A stretch of DNA of 64,000 nt from Epiperipatus broadwayi (taxonomy: Eukaryota; Onychophora; Udeonychophora; Euonychophora; Peripatidae). The stretch lies in assembly GCA_028023455.1 (NCBI GenBank), contig JAQFVV010006208.1, positions 4,322,963 to 4,386,962 on the forward strand. The letters run 5' to 3'. Below, piece after piece: positions 32,296 to 43,975 of the stretch. The notes under the pieces are model-generated. The model did no database searches. It had not been told where the DNA came from and saw only the letters and a program-made list of their open reading frames with translations. Each line of letters starts with the position of its first letter. The first letter of the stretch is position 1. The position numbers were made by a program, and so were the translations under genes.

Positions 32296-32579
32296 TATAT
32301 CACACGTTAAAATGTTACCACTAAGTTTATAAAAAAATGTAAATTTATTCAATGATTTATGTAATAAATTCTAAAATATATTTATCAAATAAAAAATATT
32401 TTCTAAAGCTTAATTAGTATAAAAGAGGATGTAAAAACATCATATTATAAAAGATAGTTATAAAAGAATAACATTTCAGATATATATATTTTTCATACTT
32501 GAAATAGAGATCAACTAAATTTTAAATATTTATATTTCATGAAATATAAATGATTAACTGAATACAAGTGTAATTTATA

Positions 32580-32850
32580 TACTTGGAGTTTAGATGTAAC
32601 CATAAGGGACTTGAACATGGATTTTCAAGCCCCCTTAGCTATCCACTCTATCTCATAGAAGTGGCATACTTGATCACACACATGTGAAAAAGATAAACCA
32701 TCTCCAATGTATATATTTTGTGCCAAACTAGCATTCATCAGTTGGTCCAGATCATCATCTCTCACACACACATATATATATATAATCAGTGCTTGGTTTA
32801 TATTAAGATAGCAATTCTTCAAACTTTAATGGACAGGCCTCAATTTTCTC
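32580..32850 (-). repeat. H1 hammerhead-SINE copy
   Basis: Minus copy with the ribozyme at about 32699-32756. On the minus strand GATCTGGACCAACTGATGA precedes a hairpin ATGCT/GGCAC and AAAAT in place of GAAAT. The flanks are a CA/TA repeat and GGTTTATATTAAGATAGCAA. It is decayed in the core. Confidence 0.65.
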
Positions 32851-32924
32851 AAACAGTTCAGTTGTCTATTTTATAGAAAAACTGACGATGGACTCAAAAC
32901 TCTTGTTGGATTTGATATTATAAT

Positions 32925-33110
32925 CATTTCTATCTTAATATAAACTAAGCACTGATTGCATATACATGTGAATGATTATGATCTGGAACAACTGATGAGC
33001 GCCGGTTTAGCACAAAATATGCATGTTGGAAATCATTTACCTTTTTCATGTATTGGTTGTATGAGATAAAGCAGATAGCTGAAGGTAGTTTGAAAGTCTG
33101 TATTCAATAT
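32925..33110 (+). repeat. H1 hammerhead-SINE copy
   Basis: Plus copy; the ribozyme region is 32980-33034. CTGATGA is intact, stem II is GCGCC-GGTTT-AGCAC and stem III is ATATGCATG-like, but the GAAA has become AAAA. With the minus copy at 32580-32850 it forms a loosely spaced inverted pair. Confidence 0.65.
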
Positions 33111-33404
33111 CCATATTTTTAAATATGATTTTAATAAAGATCTTGATAAATACAATTCCGGTTGGTAAAATAATATATTTTTGATAATGGTTGCTTAATT
33201 TTAAAAAAATGTTAAATTTCTATAATTAATTATGGAATGCACACAGCCACTTGATAAATATAATTATTCTTTGTTAAACTTTTTATTCAAAATAGTAATT
33301 GATTTGTGTTAAGCGATTGCCAAAAACCAATGATAATTATAAGTTTAAATAAATTATTGCTCAGGTACTCATAACAAATTGATATATATTAAATACAATA
33401 ATAT

Positions 33405-33600
33405 TAAAACAGGCAAAACTCACTATATATATTTAGCCACACACAGTAAGCTAGAGTAATCAATGGATGCCAGAAGGCTTGTGCATAAAATCCCCATCTA
33501 GTGCCTACTCATCCAATATCCCCAGACTAGTTTCGGGTTATGGCCTTCGTCAGTGAGGAGCCTTGGATCTAAGAGGCCATGTGATGTTTGTTGGCTTAAA
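33405..33600 (-). repeat. H2 repeat with one of the better hammerhead-like cores
   Basis: Minus-strand core at 33513-33562: GGCTCCTCA, CTGACGA, hairpin with AGG/CCC, GAAACTAGTC, TGGGGATATTGG. GG/CC pairs in stem II here replace the AGC/GCT pairs of other copies, a compensatory change that supports a real stem. The extra A beside stem II remains. Confidence 0.7.
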
Positions 33601-33604
33601 TACA

Positions 33605-33775
33605 ATAATATTCATATAATTCAACTTATTACGTTAGAAGTACTTTCAACTATATAACATTAATGTTATATCGTTATATAGTTGACAAAGTCTAAAAGGA
33701 ATATAGTTAAAAGTACTTCTAACGGAATAAGTTGAATTATATGAGTATTACTGTATTTAATATATATCAAGTTGA
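33605..33775. repeat. Foldback
   Basis: TTCATATAATTCAACTTATT pairs with AATAAGTTGAATTATATGAG, and AGAAGTACTTTCAACTATAT with ATATAGTTAAAAGTACTTCT. The centre is an AT-rich loop (ATTAATGTTATATCG). Confidence 0.75.
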
Positions 33776-33799
33776 ATTTTACACATATATATATTATTA

Positions 33800-33889
33800 T
33801 TATTATTATTATTTTCGGGATATTTCATGTAGTAAAATAGTTAAATAGTTATTTTACTACACGGAATATCCCGGAAAATAATAATAATA
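33800..33889. repeat. Near-perfect 40-bp-arm hairpin
   Basis: The arms TTTTCGGGATATTTCATGTA and TACACGGAATATCCCGGAAA, extended by ATT/AAT triplets on one side and GTAAAATA/TATTTTAC on the other, meet at a 10-base loop. The (ATT)n tail is part of the stem, so the microsatellite and hairpin share an origin. Confidence 0.8.
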
Positions 33890-33974
33890 TGAAATCATCA
33901 TTTATCCGTGAAAATATTAGAATTAACATATATATATATTTGCATATATGTAAACATGATTTTCTTTTTTCTAG

Positions 33975-34014
33975 CTCTGACCTCTGCAGGAGAGACCAGT
34001 GATATTGAAAAAAG
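33975..34014 (+). CDS. Exon 11: 40-nt linker micro-exon
   Basis: Phase 1 to 2; encodes S-LTSAGETSDIEK with AG of a split Ser codon. Acceptor TTTTTTCTAG and donor GTAATA. It is supported by frame: both neighbouring exons need exactly this phase change. It is the counterpart of exon 15, which also follows an Ig pair, has the same phases and ends with an IEE/IEK plus AG pattern. Confidence 0.8.
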
Positions 34015-34876
34015 GTAATAATTAATCTCTTTATACTAATTAAATACGAAGTAGGGATTGAATAATGAGAGTGAGCTATGAATAAATCAGGACCATGAAG
34101 AAAAGATTGAGATTTTGGCTTCTAAATAAAAGTAAAAAAAAAAATGGGGAAAATCGATGTTACATTTCTCTATATTTATTCAGTTTTATCTCAATTAACA
34201 AAAAATTTCAAGTATGTTTATAATTGTAAATATTTGTTATTTACAAATAAATTGTTTATTTTTTTTCATACCGAAAAGGTAAGGCGTTGTAAAACTGCTT
34301 TTAGTAGCAATCTTGTTAGCTTAATTTTACAAGTTGAATTTTTCTATAAAAGTCTAAGCACAGTGATTATAAAAGCCAATTTGAGTTGGTGTTAGTTTTT
34401 CTTATGAAGACAGATAGATATTAAGCTTTAATGAATTTTGAATAAATAAAATTACTAGAAGTTTTACAGTTTTGTAATGTGAGGAGAGAGAAATTAAAAT
34501 ATTTATTTTGTAATTTATTCCACACCTATTTTTATAAGCCAATTTCTTATGAAAGGTGGAGATTTATATCACAGTATAATACACTTTTTAAGCATCTACC
34601 CAATTGTTAATTATATAAGAAATACAAGAGCAGGCTTCTTTCTTTACTAATCTAACGCCATCTATTGGATATTTGAGTAATCAGTGGCCAACCAAATGAT
34701 AGTTCAATGTATTTCCCAGATTAGTTCTGGCTTACAATAGAATAGTTGGCACTAGAATAGTAGAGAGAGAGAGAGAGAGAGAGAGGAAGAAAGAATGGAT
34801 GATGGCAGTATGAATATTTATTTATTCTGTAAAATACATTTTTTATAAATGATTTTAAAATTTCTATTTTTTTTAG
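34015..34876 (+). other. Intron 11
   Basis: An 862-bp AT-rich intron. Apart from a (GA)n microsatellite near 34761-34788 I see no element. Confidence 0.6.
34761..34788 (+). repeat. (GA)n microsatellite
   Basis: About thirteen GA units in a run, directly readable. It lies 90 bp upstream of exon 12. Confidence 0.9.
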
Positions 34877-35060
34877 CCAAAAAGATATATTGTTTTCCAA
34901 AGAATTTGGAGAAGCTCCCAAATTTGTCAAATTGCTGATTGACCTGACTGTGAGTGAGGCTGATCCAGTTAAATTTGAATGTCGGGTTACTGGGTTCCCT
35001 GAGCCTCAAATTAGTTGGTACAAAGATGGTAATCTTATTGGGAATTCATCTGACTACCAG
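34877..35060 (+). CDS. Exon 12: first half of Ig5
   Basis: A 184-nt exon, phase 2 to 0. QKDILFSKEFGEAPKFVK opens the domain, then KFECRVTGFPEPQISWYKDG, ending NSSDYQ. It includes the Trp and stops after strand C', just as exon 7 does for Ig3. Donor GTAAAT. Confidence 0.92.
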
Positions 35061-35534
35061 GTAAATAGCAACAGAAGGTGAATTATGAATTGATTATAAA
35101 TGACAATCGACCATTGAATGCCTTTTATGTGTATATCTTTAGAAATACATTATATTTGGATTTCATTTACTTTTTCTATTTGCAGTAAGTGACATGTTGG
35201 CTAGTTATATATGTAATAAAATATCTGTACTTGTTAAGTTTTCTTGCTTTAATTATACATTAAGTTTATATTTCAATAAATGAAAGGTCTTTTGGTTTAG
35301 ATTTAGACCTGGCCAATTTTAGGATTTTTTTTTAGGTAGATAATTTATAGCCAATCTAACTAACCATTCACTAATGGTCAGTAAACGGAGTCTAACAATT
35401 CTTAGTTTGCAAGTAAAGGGTCCAAATGAATTTGGATTATTCAAATGAAAAATCAATATATTAATTATAAGTAACTATAATCAATATAAAAAAGTGTTAC
35501 ATAATCGAAGTTCCAAAATGGATTGATAAGGAAA

Positions 35535-36290
35535 TTATAGTGATTGCTGATAGGAAATTTTACAAGATGATGAGTGAATGGCCTATGGGGCTACCACTAA
35601 TCTTTCAGCATCATGCTCTCAAAATTCGGCAACAACATTGTACCAAAATATTTAATCCCTGCAGCAAACAACTTCTATATGAGATATGTAGATGATGTAT
35701 TCATATGTGCATTGGGGGATCACATTAACAATATATGTTTAGAACTTGATAAAGCATCATCTCTAGAATGGATCGTTGAAAACAAAGATAAAAAATCATG
35801 GGATAAATTTCCTGGATATATGCATCCCAAAAAAAACAAGAGAGAGCTGGACTTTAAAATGAATGTGGAATCATTCATTCAAGGTCTAAAGACCCATTTA
35901 AACACAAACTTGCAGGTCTTAATGTGTTTTTTTTACATAGAAACAGAAATCTACGCAAGTATGAGGCTGACAGAAAGAACAACATCGGGTGCAAAGATTT
36001 AACAGGTACAACCGTAACACATTCGTAAAAACAGTTGGAAAATTTTACGCTAATATAAACAAAGTTGCCTTTGGATTGGAAAAAGCCTTTGAAAGTTTTG
36101 CACGGACACTGTACAGAGTTAGCTTCAGATTGACCCCCCCCCCAATAACAACCTATCAAACAATGCAAAAGATAGGATACCTATCAAACATGCTCTTTAA
36201 GTTGTATACAAAATTTCGTGCCCCACTGCACCCTGTAGTTTTTTGTATTATAGTGAACCTAGAGCCAACTGATCGATGAGAATTGTCCAG
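35535..36290 (+). pseudogene. Reverse transcriptase fragment with YVDD motif
   Basis: The frame at 35613-36002 contains MRYVDDVFICALGDHIN (YVDD at 35685-35696), the catalytic box of reverse transcriptases, followed by a Lys/Asp-rich segment (ENKDKKSWDKFPGYMHP). A second frame at 35989-36279 continues with basic, helical text, so a frameshift separates the parts. No upstream fingers domain is intact. RYVDDxF is typical of Penelope-like RTs, and a GIY-YIG Penelope relic is elsewhere in the window. A different RT class is not excluded. Confidence 0.55.
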
Positions 36291-37119
36291 TACACATATT
36301 TGTACAATAAATATAAACAAAATCATGAAAACAGATTGATCTTTTGATTATGATCTTACTACGGGTAATTCCTTTTTACCCTCCAATGTAAAAACAATAT
36401 ATTTCTGAGAGATATGATAGGAAAAGAAAATATAAAGAGGCCTGGGTATTGCAAGGGATCCTCATTCCATCAGTTAAAAAGATTCCTGTGTTCCATTATT
36501 GAAAAAACAACCTTTAAACATATTTCTAACTGTGCATTCTTATTCAGCACTATGTATGATTTTGGCAGTGATTTGCCAAAAGCTGGCTCAGTATACTTAA
36601 GATGTTCTTATAGTTTATTTATTGTTTTAGATTAATCTGAACATTACGAGTTTGTTAGAATTACATAATTTATGAAAAGAATATATACCATTGAGAATTA
36701 ATTATAAAAATTTGATTAAAGTATGTTAAGGTCACTGGTGACGGATCTATTACACTTCTATGAGGGTTTATTTTTTATAAAAAATATGAAAATTTTAACA
36801 AATTCCTACAATGTAGGAATTTTTAAAATCATTAAATCCATCTTGCTTCTAATTGAAGAAGGCAATTGAATAGATCCTAAATTGTTAGATTTGTTGTTTG
36901 CAAACTGAATATGTAACTGAAATTTGTTTTTTAAAAAAAGATTTACGGTAAACTGATGCTACAACTTTATTGGAATTTAAGTCGTCTTGTAGTTATTTGC
37001 CTGAAGGTATGTGAAGATGGTATATTAGATGTGATCATATGTTGTACTAGTTCTGTCATCTATCAATAAATGTTGATCGTATAGAAAATTTTAAACGTTA
37101 TTTAAACTTTTCAAATACA

Positions 37120-37500
37120 AACAACTTACACAGAGGATCAACTCTTCATACAGTAGCGCCACTCAGTGCAAGCCAGAGCAATCAATGGATGCAAGAAGGT
37201 TTGTGCATAAAATTCCTATCTAGTGTCTACTAATCCAATCCAGACTAGTTTCCAGCTTGTGGCTTTTATCAGTGGGGAGCCTTGAATTTGAAAGCACCGC
37301 ACCTATATTTCAGATCCAACACTCCCCACTGATGAAGGCCATAAGCTAGAAACTAGTCTGGGGATATTGGGTGAGTAGGTACTAGATAGAGATTTTATGC
37401 ACAAACCTTTGTGCATCCAATGATTATGCTACAGTATGGAGAGTTGAGCCTCTGTATAAACAACTTGTGTAAGCATATAGAATGGTGATCATGTGATGTT
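37120..37500. repeat. H2 repeats in inverted orientation
   Basis: A minus core (about 37228-37285; CTGATAA, GAAACTAGTCTG) and a plus core (37321-37370; CTGATGA, AGGC/AGCTA hairpin, GAAACTAGTC, TGGGGATATTGG) face each other. The outer ends CTCTTCATACAGTAGCGCCA and CTACAGTATGGAGAG are complementary. The plus core keeps both core strands and the C at the cleavage site; only stem II is imperfect. Confidence 0.7.
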
Positions 37501-37539
37501 TAGTGGTTTAATACAAACAACTTATTAGTAATAACACTC

Positions 37540-37790
37540 AAATAGACATCACAGGGTAGTAATTACATAAAGTATAGTAGTAGTATTATCCACTCTTCTT
37601 CAGGTGTTGATGGTCTTATGCGAATACTGTCATTGGTCAGGCCAGCAACATCTGAAGAAGGAGAATAATATTACTCGAAATGTTGTGTAATTACTAACCT
37701 TTGTTGCCTATTTGTATGTTATTACTAATAAGTTGTTTGTATTTGAAAAGTTTAAATAAAGTTTAATATACATTCAACATTTAATGATAG
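37540..37790 (+). repeat. tRNA-SINE body with palindromic ends
   Basis: Contains the block GGCCAGCAACATCTGAAGAA and AATAATATTACTCGAAATGT of the tRNA-SINE defined at 57350-57970, then TTGTTTGTATTTGAAAAGTT at the tail. Its inverted partial copy (37540-37620) includes CCACTCTTCTTCAGGTGTTG. The tRNA-like head is missing. Confidence 0.6.
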
Positions 37791-38549
37791 ATGATGGAAA
37801 TAGTCCAACATATTATTACATCTTGCAGTTAATTTATTAATATATTATTGCAATGTTCTTAGCTCCTAATTCCCTTATAAGAAAATCTCAGTTAGGTGCA
37901 AGAATACAACCAATTTTCATGGTATAATGGGGGACACAATAAACCAGCGAGTCAAAATGCTTATAGTTACACTATTTTAATTATGGAATGTATACTACAT
38001 AATTAAAAGTTAATAAACGAAAAGTACTCATTGAATTACTGTCTAGTATAATATGCACACAAGTCAAATTACTAAACAAACGGTGCCCATTTAACTACTG
38101 TCTGGCATTATTTCCCATACTAGATATACGAAGATTTCTACTATCTTATCTTTGTGACCCTTGAGCATATTAAAATATAATCAAATCGGAGTGATATGTT
38201 TCAAAGTCCCTAATCAGCTTGTTAATCTACAGGAGCCGAAATCCTGGGGAAAAGCTGTCCTCCGCTGATTTGCTTCCGCTGTTTCAAGTTATTTTGAATA
38301 TGAGGAAAAAAGAGAGAGCGTTTTCAGTTGTCTACTGATTTTATCATTTTCACTTCTTTTATTTTTGAAGTACAGTATTTCAGCCAATAGGGAGGTTACA
38401 GGTGATGAGTTTATTCTCAATCCAATTAGTTTGTTTTGACTCAGTAAATTTAATTATAGTTCGCATCAATTAAATTTTTTTTTGGTAATGGAAATTTTCC
38501 ATTTTGATAACGATCTTTACTTTTAATATAACATTTTAAATAACCATCA

Positions 38550-38770
38550 TTTCTAAAACTACAAAACTTGTGCTGGTCAAGTTAGTAAGAAAAGGTAAGC
38601 ATAACATCAAATTAAGACCTAAGAGTACTGATCTATCTTTCTACAAGTTGCTGCCAAAAGTGCTATGAATCCAAAAGCTAACTCAGCGCTCTTAGGTCTT
38701 ATTTTGGTGTTACGCTTAACTTTTCATATTAACTTGAACAGTACAAGTTTTGTAGTTTTACGTATTTTAT
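38550..38770. repeat. Foldback
   Basis: TCTAAAACTACAAAACTTGT pairs with ACAAGTTTTGTAGTTTTACG. AATTAAGACCTAAGAG pairs with CTCTTAGGTCTTATT. The loop (about 65 nt) includes CTACAAGTTGCTGCC. It ends about 100 bp before exon 13. Confidence 0.7.
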
Positions 38771-38868
38771 GAAAAGTGTATAATTTTTTGACATTTACAA
38801 TCATTTCTACATATATATTTCAATTACTGAAGAATGTATAAAGATTATTTAACTTTTATTTGTGTCAG

Positions 38869-39174
38869 ATTACAAGAGAAAGATCAGGTCTCTTATCATT
38901 GGTTATTCCTGAGGCGTTTGCTGAAGATGCAGGAAATTACGTTGTCAAAGCAACTAATAAAGCTGGAGAAGCAAAATGTTTTGCTCATTTATTTGTCAAC
39001 CCATCATCTCAAGCCAAAGAAATTACAACTCGAATCTTTACTAAATCCAGGGTTATGTCCACAGATGTCAATTCTTCTCCTCCGGAGTTCAAAAAATTGT
39101 TTCAAGATTTACGAGTTCCAAAGAATAGCTCTGCCAGACTTGAATGCATCATTACTGGAAATCCAAAGCCCAAG
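38869..39174 (+). CDS. Exon 13: end of Ig5 and start of Ig6
   Basis: A 306-nt exon, phase 0 to 0. ITRERSGLLSLVIPEAFA, then DAGNYVVKATNKAGEAKC completes Ig5. The strand-F position that normally carries Cys is Val here (NYVVKA), so Ig5 lacks the usual second core Cys. A linker (SSQAKEITTRIFTKSRVMS) leads to SPPEFKKLFQDLRVPKNS and ARLECIITGNPKPK, the first part of Ig6, cut just before its Trp. Donor GTAAGA. Confidence 0.93.
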
Positions 39175-39239
39175 GTAAGACTTCCTTAAGATGTAAAAAT
39201 TTTATTATCTATTTTTATAAATGTTTATAATCTTTTTTT

Positions 39240-39990
39240 TTTTGACCGCAACAACTCATATTTGTATACATAGTCATGAATTTGAGCCAAAGGATGTTTT
39301 GCATTTTTTCAGACATATGACGGGGATCCAAAACTAACCAGAATCATTCTCTGGTTTGTACACCTGTTTTAGTATATGCTTCAGCTGCTACATACTTTTT
39401 GCAGGAACCCTTCTGCATCAATCTGCCAAACATCGTGTGAAATTGTGGATTCCCGTAGCACATTTTTTTTGTAAAGGGCATTTGTCACTTTTTTTTAATA
39501 ATATTGACTAAAATGTTTGAATCAACATTGATTTTTTTTGGACCCAAATGACATTTTCTCTCAAATTTAGTTTGTAATAGTCATGCATCTTATCTGCAAG
39601 TTCGGAAACATTTACATGATGTGGTAAAACATAAACATCCCATTTTGCATAAAGAAAAGAGTGCAAACTCCACCCCATCAGTGTCATCCCTCAGAACCTT
39701 GAGGGTAAAACATTTTTAAATTAAATTCAGCACGAGCCAGCTTATCTATCAGCTGTAGTCACATGAATGAAAAAATGTCTTTTTTTTTTGCGGATTTAGA
39801 ACTGGGGGAGGGGAATAACAGAAGCGATAAAGTGCATCACTGTGCTAGTGTTTCTGGACTACATCGAAAAGTGACAAACTGGTTTAGACCAGTGCACTGC
39901 ATTGAATAGACTATACTTTTTAAAGCGATTTGCAATACCTAAAAATAAATAAACATTTTTTTGTTAGAAAATTCTGATTATTTTTGGATC
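39240..39990 (-). mobile_element. Unidentified coding relic on minus strand
   Basis: Around 39540-39680 the minus strand reads AKWDVYVLPHHVNVSELADK followed by MHDYYKLNLRENVIWV, a protein-like passage that then needs a frameshift to continue. Upstream, KNVLPSRF and TLMGWSLHSFLY are in the same or neighbouring frames with stops. Base composition is less AT-rich than its surroundings. I do not recognise the family; it is probably a decayed transposon gene. Confidence 0.4.
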
Positions 39991-40489
39991 CCTCTGTATA
40001 TGTTGCTTTAAATTGTAGGTATATATTTTTCTTCTATATTACATTTATGAAAAGTGTGAACCAGATTCTGGAGTTTAATATAATTTTTTTAGATGAATCA
40101 TTTATAGAAGGATATAAATAAAATTAATTAATTTAATAATTGGAGTAGATAGTCAAGAGATGTGTTATTCATGGGTTGCTTGTGTATGTGTATGAGAATA
40201 TATACTTGTAGATCTATATATATTATCAGGATTCATCATGGTGGATCGCATTTATTGGAAGAAACAACACATATAACAAGATTAAAGGTTAAATCAATAA
40301 AAACAAGAAGACAATTTCTCAAAAAATGAAAATTGGAGGTTATACTTGCCGAGAAAGCAATATAAAATCAACAGTTATTTTGATTAAAGAATATTATCCC
40401 AACTTGGCTTTTTTGATTTTTTTTTTTAATGAAATCATATCTCGATAGGGCTTTGATATTTGAAAAATATATATTATAATTAGTATCCA

Positions 40490-40680
40490 TAATCAAAAAC
40501 AAAACTCTCCATACAGTAGCGCCACTCTGTGCTAACCAGAGTAATCAATAGATGCCAGAAGGCTTGAGCATAAAATCCTTATCTAGTGCCTACTCATCCA
40601 ATATCCCCAGACTAGTATGGAGAGTTTTGCTTTTGTTTACAACAATTATGTGCTAGTATGAGATGGCGATCATGTGAGTA
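40490..40680. repeat. H2 fragment, core deleted
   Basis: CCATACAGTAGCGCCACTCT and the 'ggatgccagaaggcttg' block are followed by CAATATCCCCAGACTAGT, then directly by the right end GGAGAGTTTTGC. The hammerhead core is missing, as if deleted between stem III and the end. Confidence 0.6.
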
Positions 40681-40799
40681 TCCATAATATGGAGAGAGAG
40701 AATGCTGATGATAATGAATATTACTTTACTTAATTATTATTTTCATCTATCCTGATACTAATGTGACAATTATTAATATCCACATATCCACACAAGAGA

Positions 40800-42560
40800 T
40801 TTCCCAAACTGCACATGGGATTTCAATATTCCCTGATTCCAGAGGGATCAAGTTCTTAGTTGTGAATGTAATGTTCGCAATTTCTTTGTTAGTAGTATAC
40901 CTTGTTCTTATGTCATAACATTTTAGAATATGTCCAATAGAAAATTTACTTTTAAATTACTGCTTTTCTGTACCAGGTATCTTTCTTGCACTTCTTAATA
41001 GTTTATTAATTATCTTCTTGATTTCAGTCAAATCTGAATTATCTTCAAAGTTTGTTATTACCTTTACACAATTAGCAAGTTCTAATTTAGATTCATTAAA
41101 ATATTTCTGAAGTTTAAGAATATAATCTGTTAATACTGATTTCTTAATAGTTTCATTTCTCCAGTTTTGCATTAACACATATCTTACATCTCACTAATCA
41201 ACGATCATTTCCTGTGTTAAATCTATTGAAGCATTACATTCCGAAAATACATATTTTTTCTATAGTCAAAATAATCCAATTCTGTTATACTTTCATTTGG
41301 ATGCTCACTTATTCATTTCCATTTAGCATTTTTCTCAAAATCAGAAAAAGAATTCGTAATGTATAGTTTTCTCTTTTTTGCAAACTCCGTGGATCTGTGT
41401 TCCTCATTTCTATCATCGTAAACCAGTTTTACCCACAATGCCTTCATCTTTCAATCGTTTTACCAATTAAACAACTATAACATCACATGACCACCATTTC
41501 TTATGCTTAGACAATCAGTTAAGACAGTAGCAACTTTTCCATATAATACTGCCATCTAGAGTGAGCCCTAGTAATCAATGGATGCTAGAAGCTTAATGCA
41601 TCAAAATATCTACCTAGTGCCTTTTCATCCAATATCCCCAGAATAGTTTTTAGTTTATGGATTTCATCAGTGAGGAGTCTAGGATCTGCGATCACCACAC
41701 CTAGATATTTGAATCTAACGCAGACCTCGAGCGGCCATCTTTTAACTTTTTACTTAACTATAACGCTATGAGCCAAAACTGAAAACAAAATAATGTGTTC
41801 AATCCAAGCTAATCCTCTTATGAACTCAGTTCTATGTATATATTTTGGTGTCTTTGGTTTCATTGACCTTTAGCTAAGATTGGTATTAAACCATTATAGC
41901 ATCATATGACTGAATTAGCTTGGATTAAAACGATTATTATGTTCTCAAATTTGGGCTTGTAGCATTATAGTTGGCTAAAAAGGTAAAATGTGGCTGCTAG
42001 AGGAATGTATTAGATCCAAAGGTCTAGGTACAGTACTCTTAAATCCTAGGCTTGAGTAGGCACTAGATAGGGATTTTATGCACCAACTTTCTAGCATCTG
42101 TTGTTTGCCACAGTCTGCACTAGATGGCACTACTGTAAGAAGAAAGTTGCTACTGTGCCAATTACAAATTCTAGAATTTATATCGCCTATGACAAATTTA
42201 AAATGTTGTTTAGTCTGATCAAAAGCATTTTGTACTCCGTATAAAAGTTTTTTTACTTTTTTATCATAATAAAAATTTATTGGGGGGTAAATACTGAATT
42301 ATTTGCATGCTGTATCTTCCATTATATTGAACAACTGACTGATATACCATTAATCTTCTCAATATGTTTTTCTACTCTTTATTCATAATTAATCCCCCTC
42401 CTTGTGTACTTCCAATATTTTGCTTTTGTAGTAAAGTATATGTCTACTTTTTAAATCTTTTTTTTTTTTCACCCTTTCTTTTAAATTCATCAGTTTCTAC
42501 AATGTCCAACTTAATATTAGATAGTTCTTTTTTCCAATTCATTTGAAAATGATCTGCAGT
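40800..42560 (-). pseudogene. RTE-like LINE relic (AP endonuclease region), split by an H2 insertion
   Basis: Reading the minus strand: 42560-42160 gives WKKELSNIKLDIVETDEFK, KGEKKKRF and STQGGGLIMNKE, which fits the N-terminal endonuclease motifs of RTE-type LINEs (ELEKLxIDIxGIxExxW, then GGxxxIVNK). After an H2 insertion (41470-42155) the text resumes at 41460 with STEFAKKRKLYITNSF and SITELDYFDYRK, the late endonuclease NTxF..IDYI region. The 73-codon frame at 40957-41178 and KSKFSIGHILKCYDIRT after its stop continue the linker. Several stops and frameshifts make it dead. Confidence 0.65.
41470..42155. repeat. H2 repeat inserted into LINE relic
   Basis: Ends CATCACATGACCACCATTTC and TAAGAAGAAAGTTGCTACTG. 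The minus core at 41632-41680 reads GACTCCTCA, CTGATGA, weak hairpin, AAAACTATTC. Its boundaries coincide with the break in the LINE protein homology, which shows it arrived after the LINE. Confidence 0.65.
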
Positions 42561-43029
42561 TGTAAGTACCTAAATGAAATATCATTGTGGAATGGCATGA
42601 TATTTATTAGTGAATCACCCATGTATGTTCGCTTAATATATATCACATAGTAATAGTAACTGCAATGCCAAAAACATAAGGAGGAATGGACATTAGATTG
42701 TCCTGTTTGGCTTCTTTAAGGTCTAAAAGCAGAATCAAAGTATGTCTTTTCAATTATGAATAAATTCCTTTTTGTGGTTTAATGTTTTGCATAAAATAAA
42801 TAAAGACTTTAATTAGTTGGATTAAGTAATCACAAGACTTTTTCTAGATTTAATTTAAATCGGATAGTGGTATTAACTTTTTTTACATCCTGGTACAAGT
42901 CTGTCTTAACACTATCTTAAATTAGTTGGATTACTTAAACATATAATACATTATGTAATCCTGGACAGTAGGATGTAGACAGTGGAATGTAATAAATGAT
43001 ATTAGAAGTATAATACTTATAATACACTT

Positions 43030-43620
43030 TAAACGTATATAGGTGAAGTTAATTGCACAAATAACAACCTTTAGCTTAGCGCTTTCGGAGTATATTTACT
43101 CCATATTCATAGCCATTATTATGTGTTAAACGTAATGAATGCAAATTTATGCAAATTATTATCCTGTCCATTTTTTCAATATTGTAAAGCAGGCATCTCT
43201 CCAATTGATTGCGTTTGGATTGTTCTCAATGAAATACACTTCTTTTATTTTTCTTTTGGTGTCATTTCTTTCTTTGCAAACAATTTCAGTGCTAGAAGGT
43301 TCAAATTTATGATTAAATATTTTTTGGTGTTCTGCAAATATTGAATTGCCTTCATTTTTGTTTACGACTCTATTGGATATATATAAGTGTTGTTCTACTC
43401 TATTGTTTACTATGGCCCAAGTTTCACCATAATATGGGTTACTGCATTAGAATATCAAAAAAATGGAGAAGATAATGATTTTCATAAATTTGCATTCATT
43501 ACGTTTAACGCATAATAATGGCTATGAATATGGAGTAATACTCCAAAAGCGCTAAGCTAAACATTGTTATTTGTGAAAATTTTATTAACTTACCTATATA
43601 TGTATGTTTAAAGCATATTA
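43030..43620. repeat. Family D inverted pair
   Basis: The minus half (43065-43210) and plus half (43480-43570) each contain the family D structured block; the plus one reads GCT - ATGAATATG - GAGT..ACTCC - AAAAGCGCTA - AGC. Outer arms TATAGGTGAAGTTAATTGCA and TATTAACTTACCTATATATG are complementary. The interior has the block GCAGGCATCTCTCC shared with other copies. Confidence 0.6.
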
Positions 43621-43864
43621 TAAGTATTACAATCAATTGGTGAAGCAAATTATTCATTAGAAATATAAGTAACTTATAGATGGGAAGAGCAAAAGAAACA
43701 ACTTTTTCTTAGCTTTTTATCAAGAAAGACAATTATATTAAAATATCATTTAATAAATCAATCAATAAGTAATTCTTTCTCCCCTCTTCTCCCAAAATAT
43801 CCCATTAATTTCAATATATAAATAATTCTCTGCATTCTTAATGTTTTTTTTATAAATTTAGTTT

Positions 43865-43975
43865 TCCATACATCATAGCATTGGCTGGGAGGCGAATCAG
43901 CAATAACCATCTGCAACCAACTGCTTGCTTGCAAAGTGACTGCACTGACCTCTCGGCTAATTATATAAAATGAAC
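43865..43975 (-). repeat. tRNA-like sequence (SINE head)
   Basis: The minus strand reads TAGCCGAGAGGTCAGTG (box A-like), an anticodon-arm-like CACTTTGCAAGCAAG, a variable stretch and GCTGATTCGCCTCCC (box B-like). A relative is at 45990-46085. The acceptor stem does not close convincingly and the T-loop is off consensus, so I read it as a tRNA-derived repeat rather than a functional tRNA. Confidence 0.5.

Larger units (their letters stand above)
31737..33974 (+). other. Intron 10
   Basis: Carries H2 copies at 31880-32295 and 33405-33600, H1 copies at 32580-32850 (minus) and 32925-33110 (plus), then two foldbacks at 33605-33775 and 33800-33889 just before the linker exon. Almost the whole intron is repeats. 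Confidence 0.6.
35061..38868 (+). other. Intron 12
   Basis: Holds an RT fragment (35535-36290), H2 copies (37120-37500), a tRNA-SINE body fragment (37540-37790) and a foldback (38550-38770). 36300-37100 and 37800-38540 show nothing beyond AT-rich sequence; the latter includes a slightly GC-richer patch around 38200-38300 without an open frame. Confidence 0.55.

Noticed and set aside
43865-43975. Functional tRNA gene on minus strand
   Set aside because: Box A and B are present, but the acceptor stem does not pair and the T-loop is off consensus; a relative at 45990 points to a repeat.
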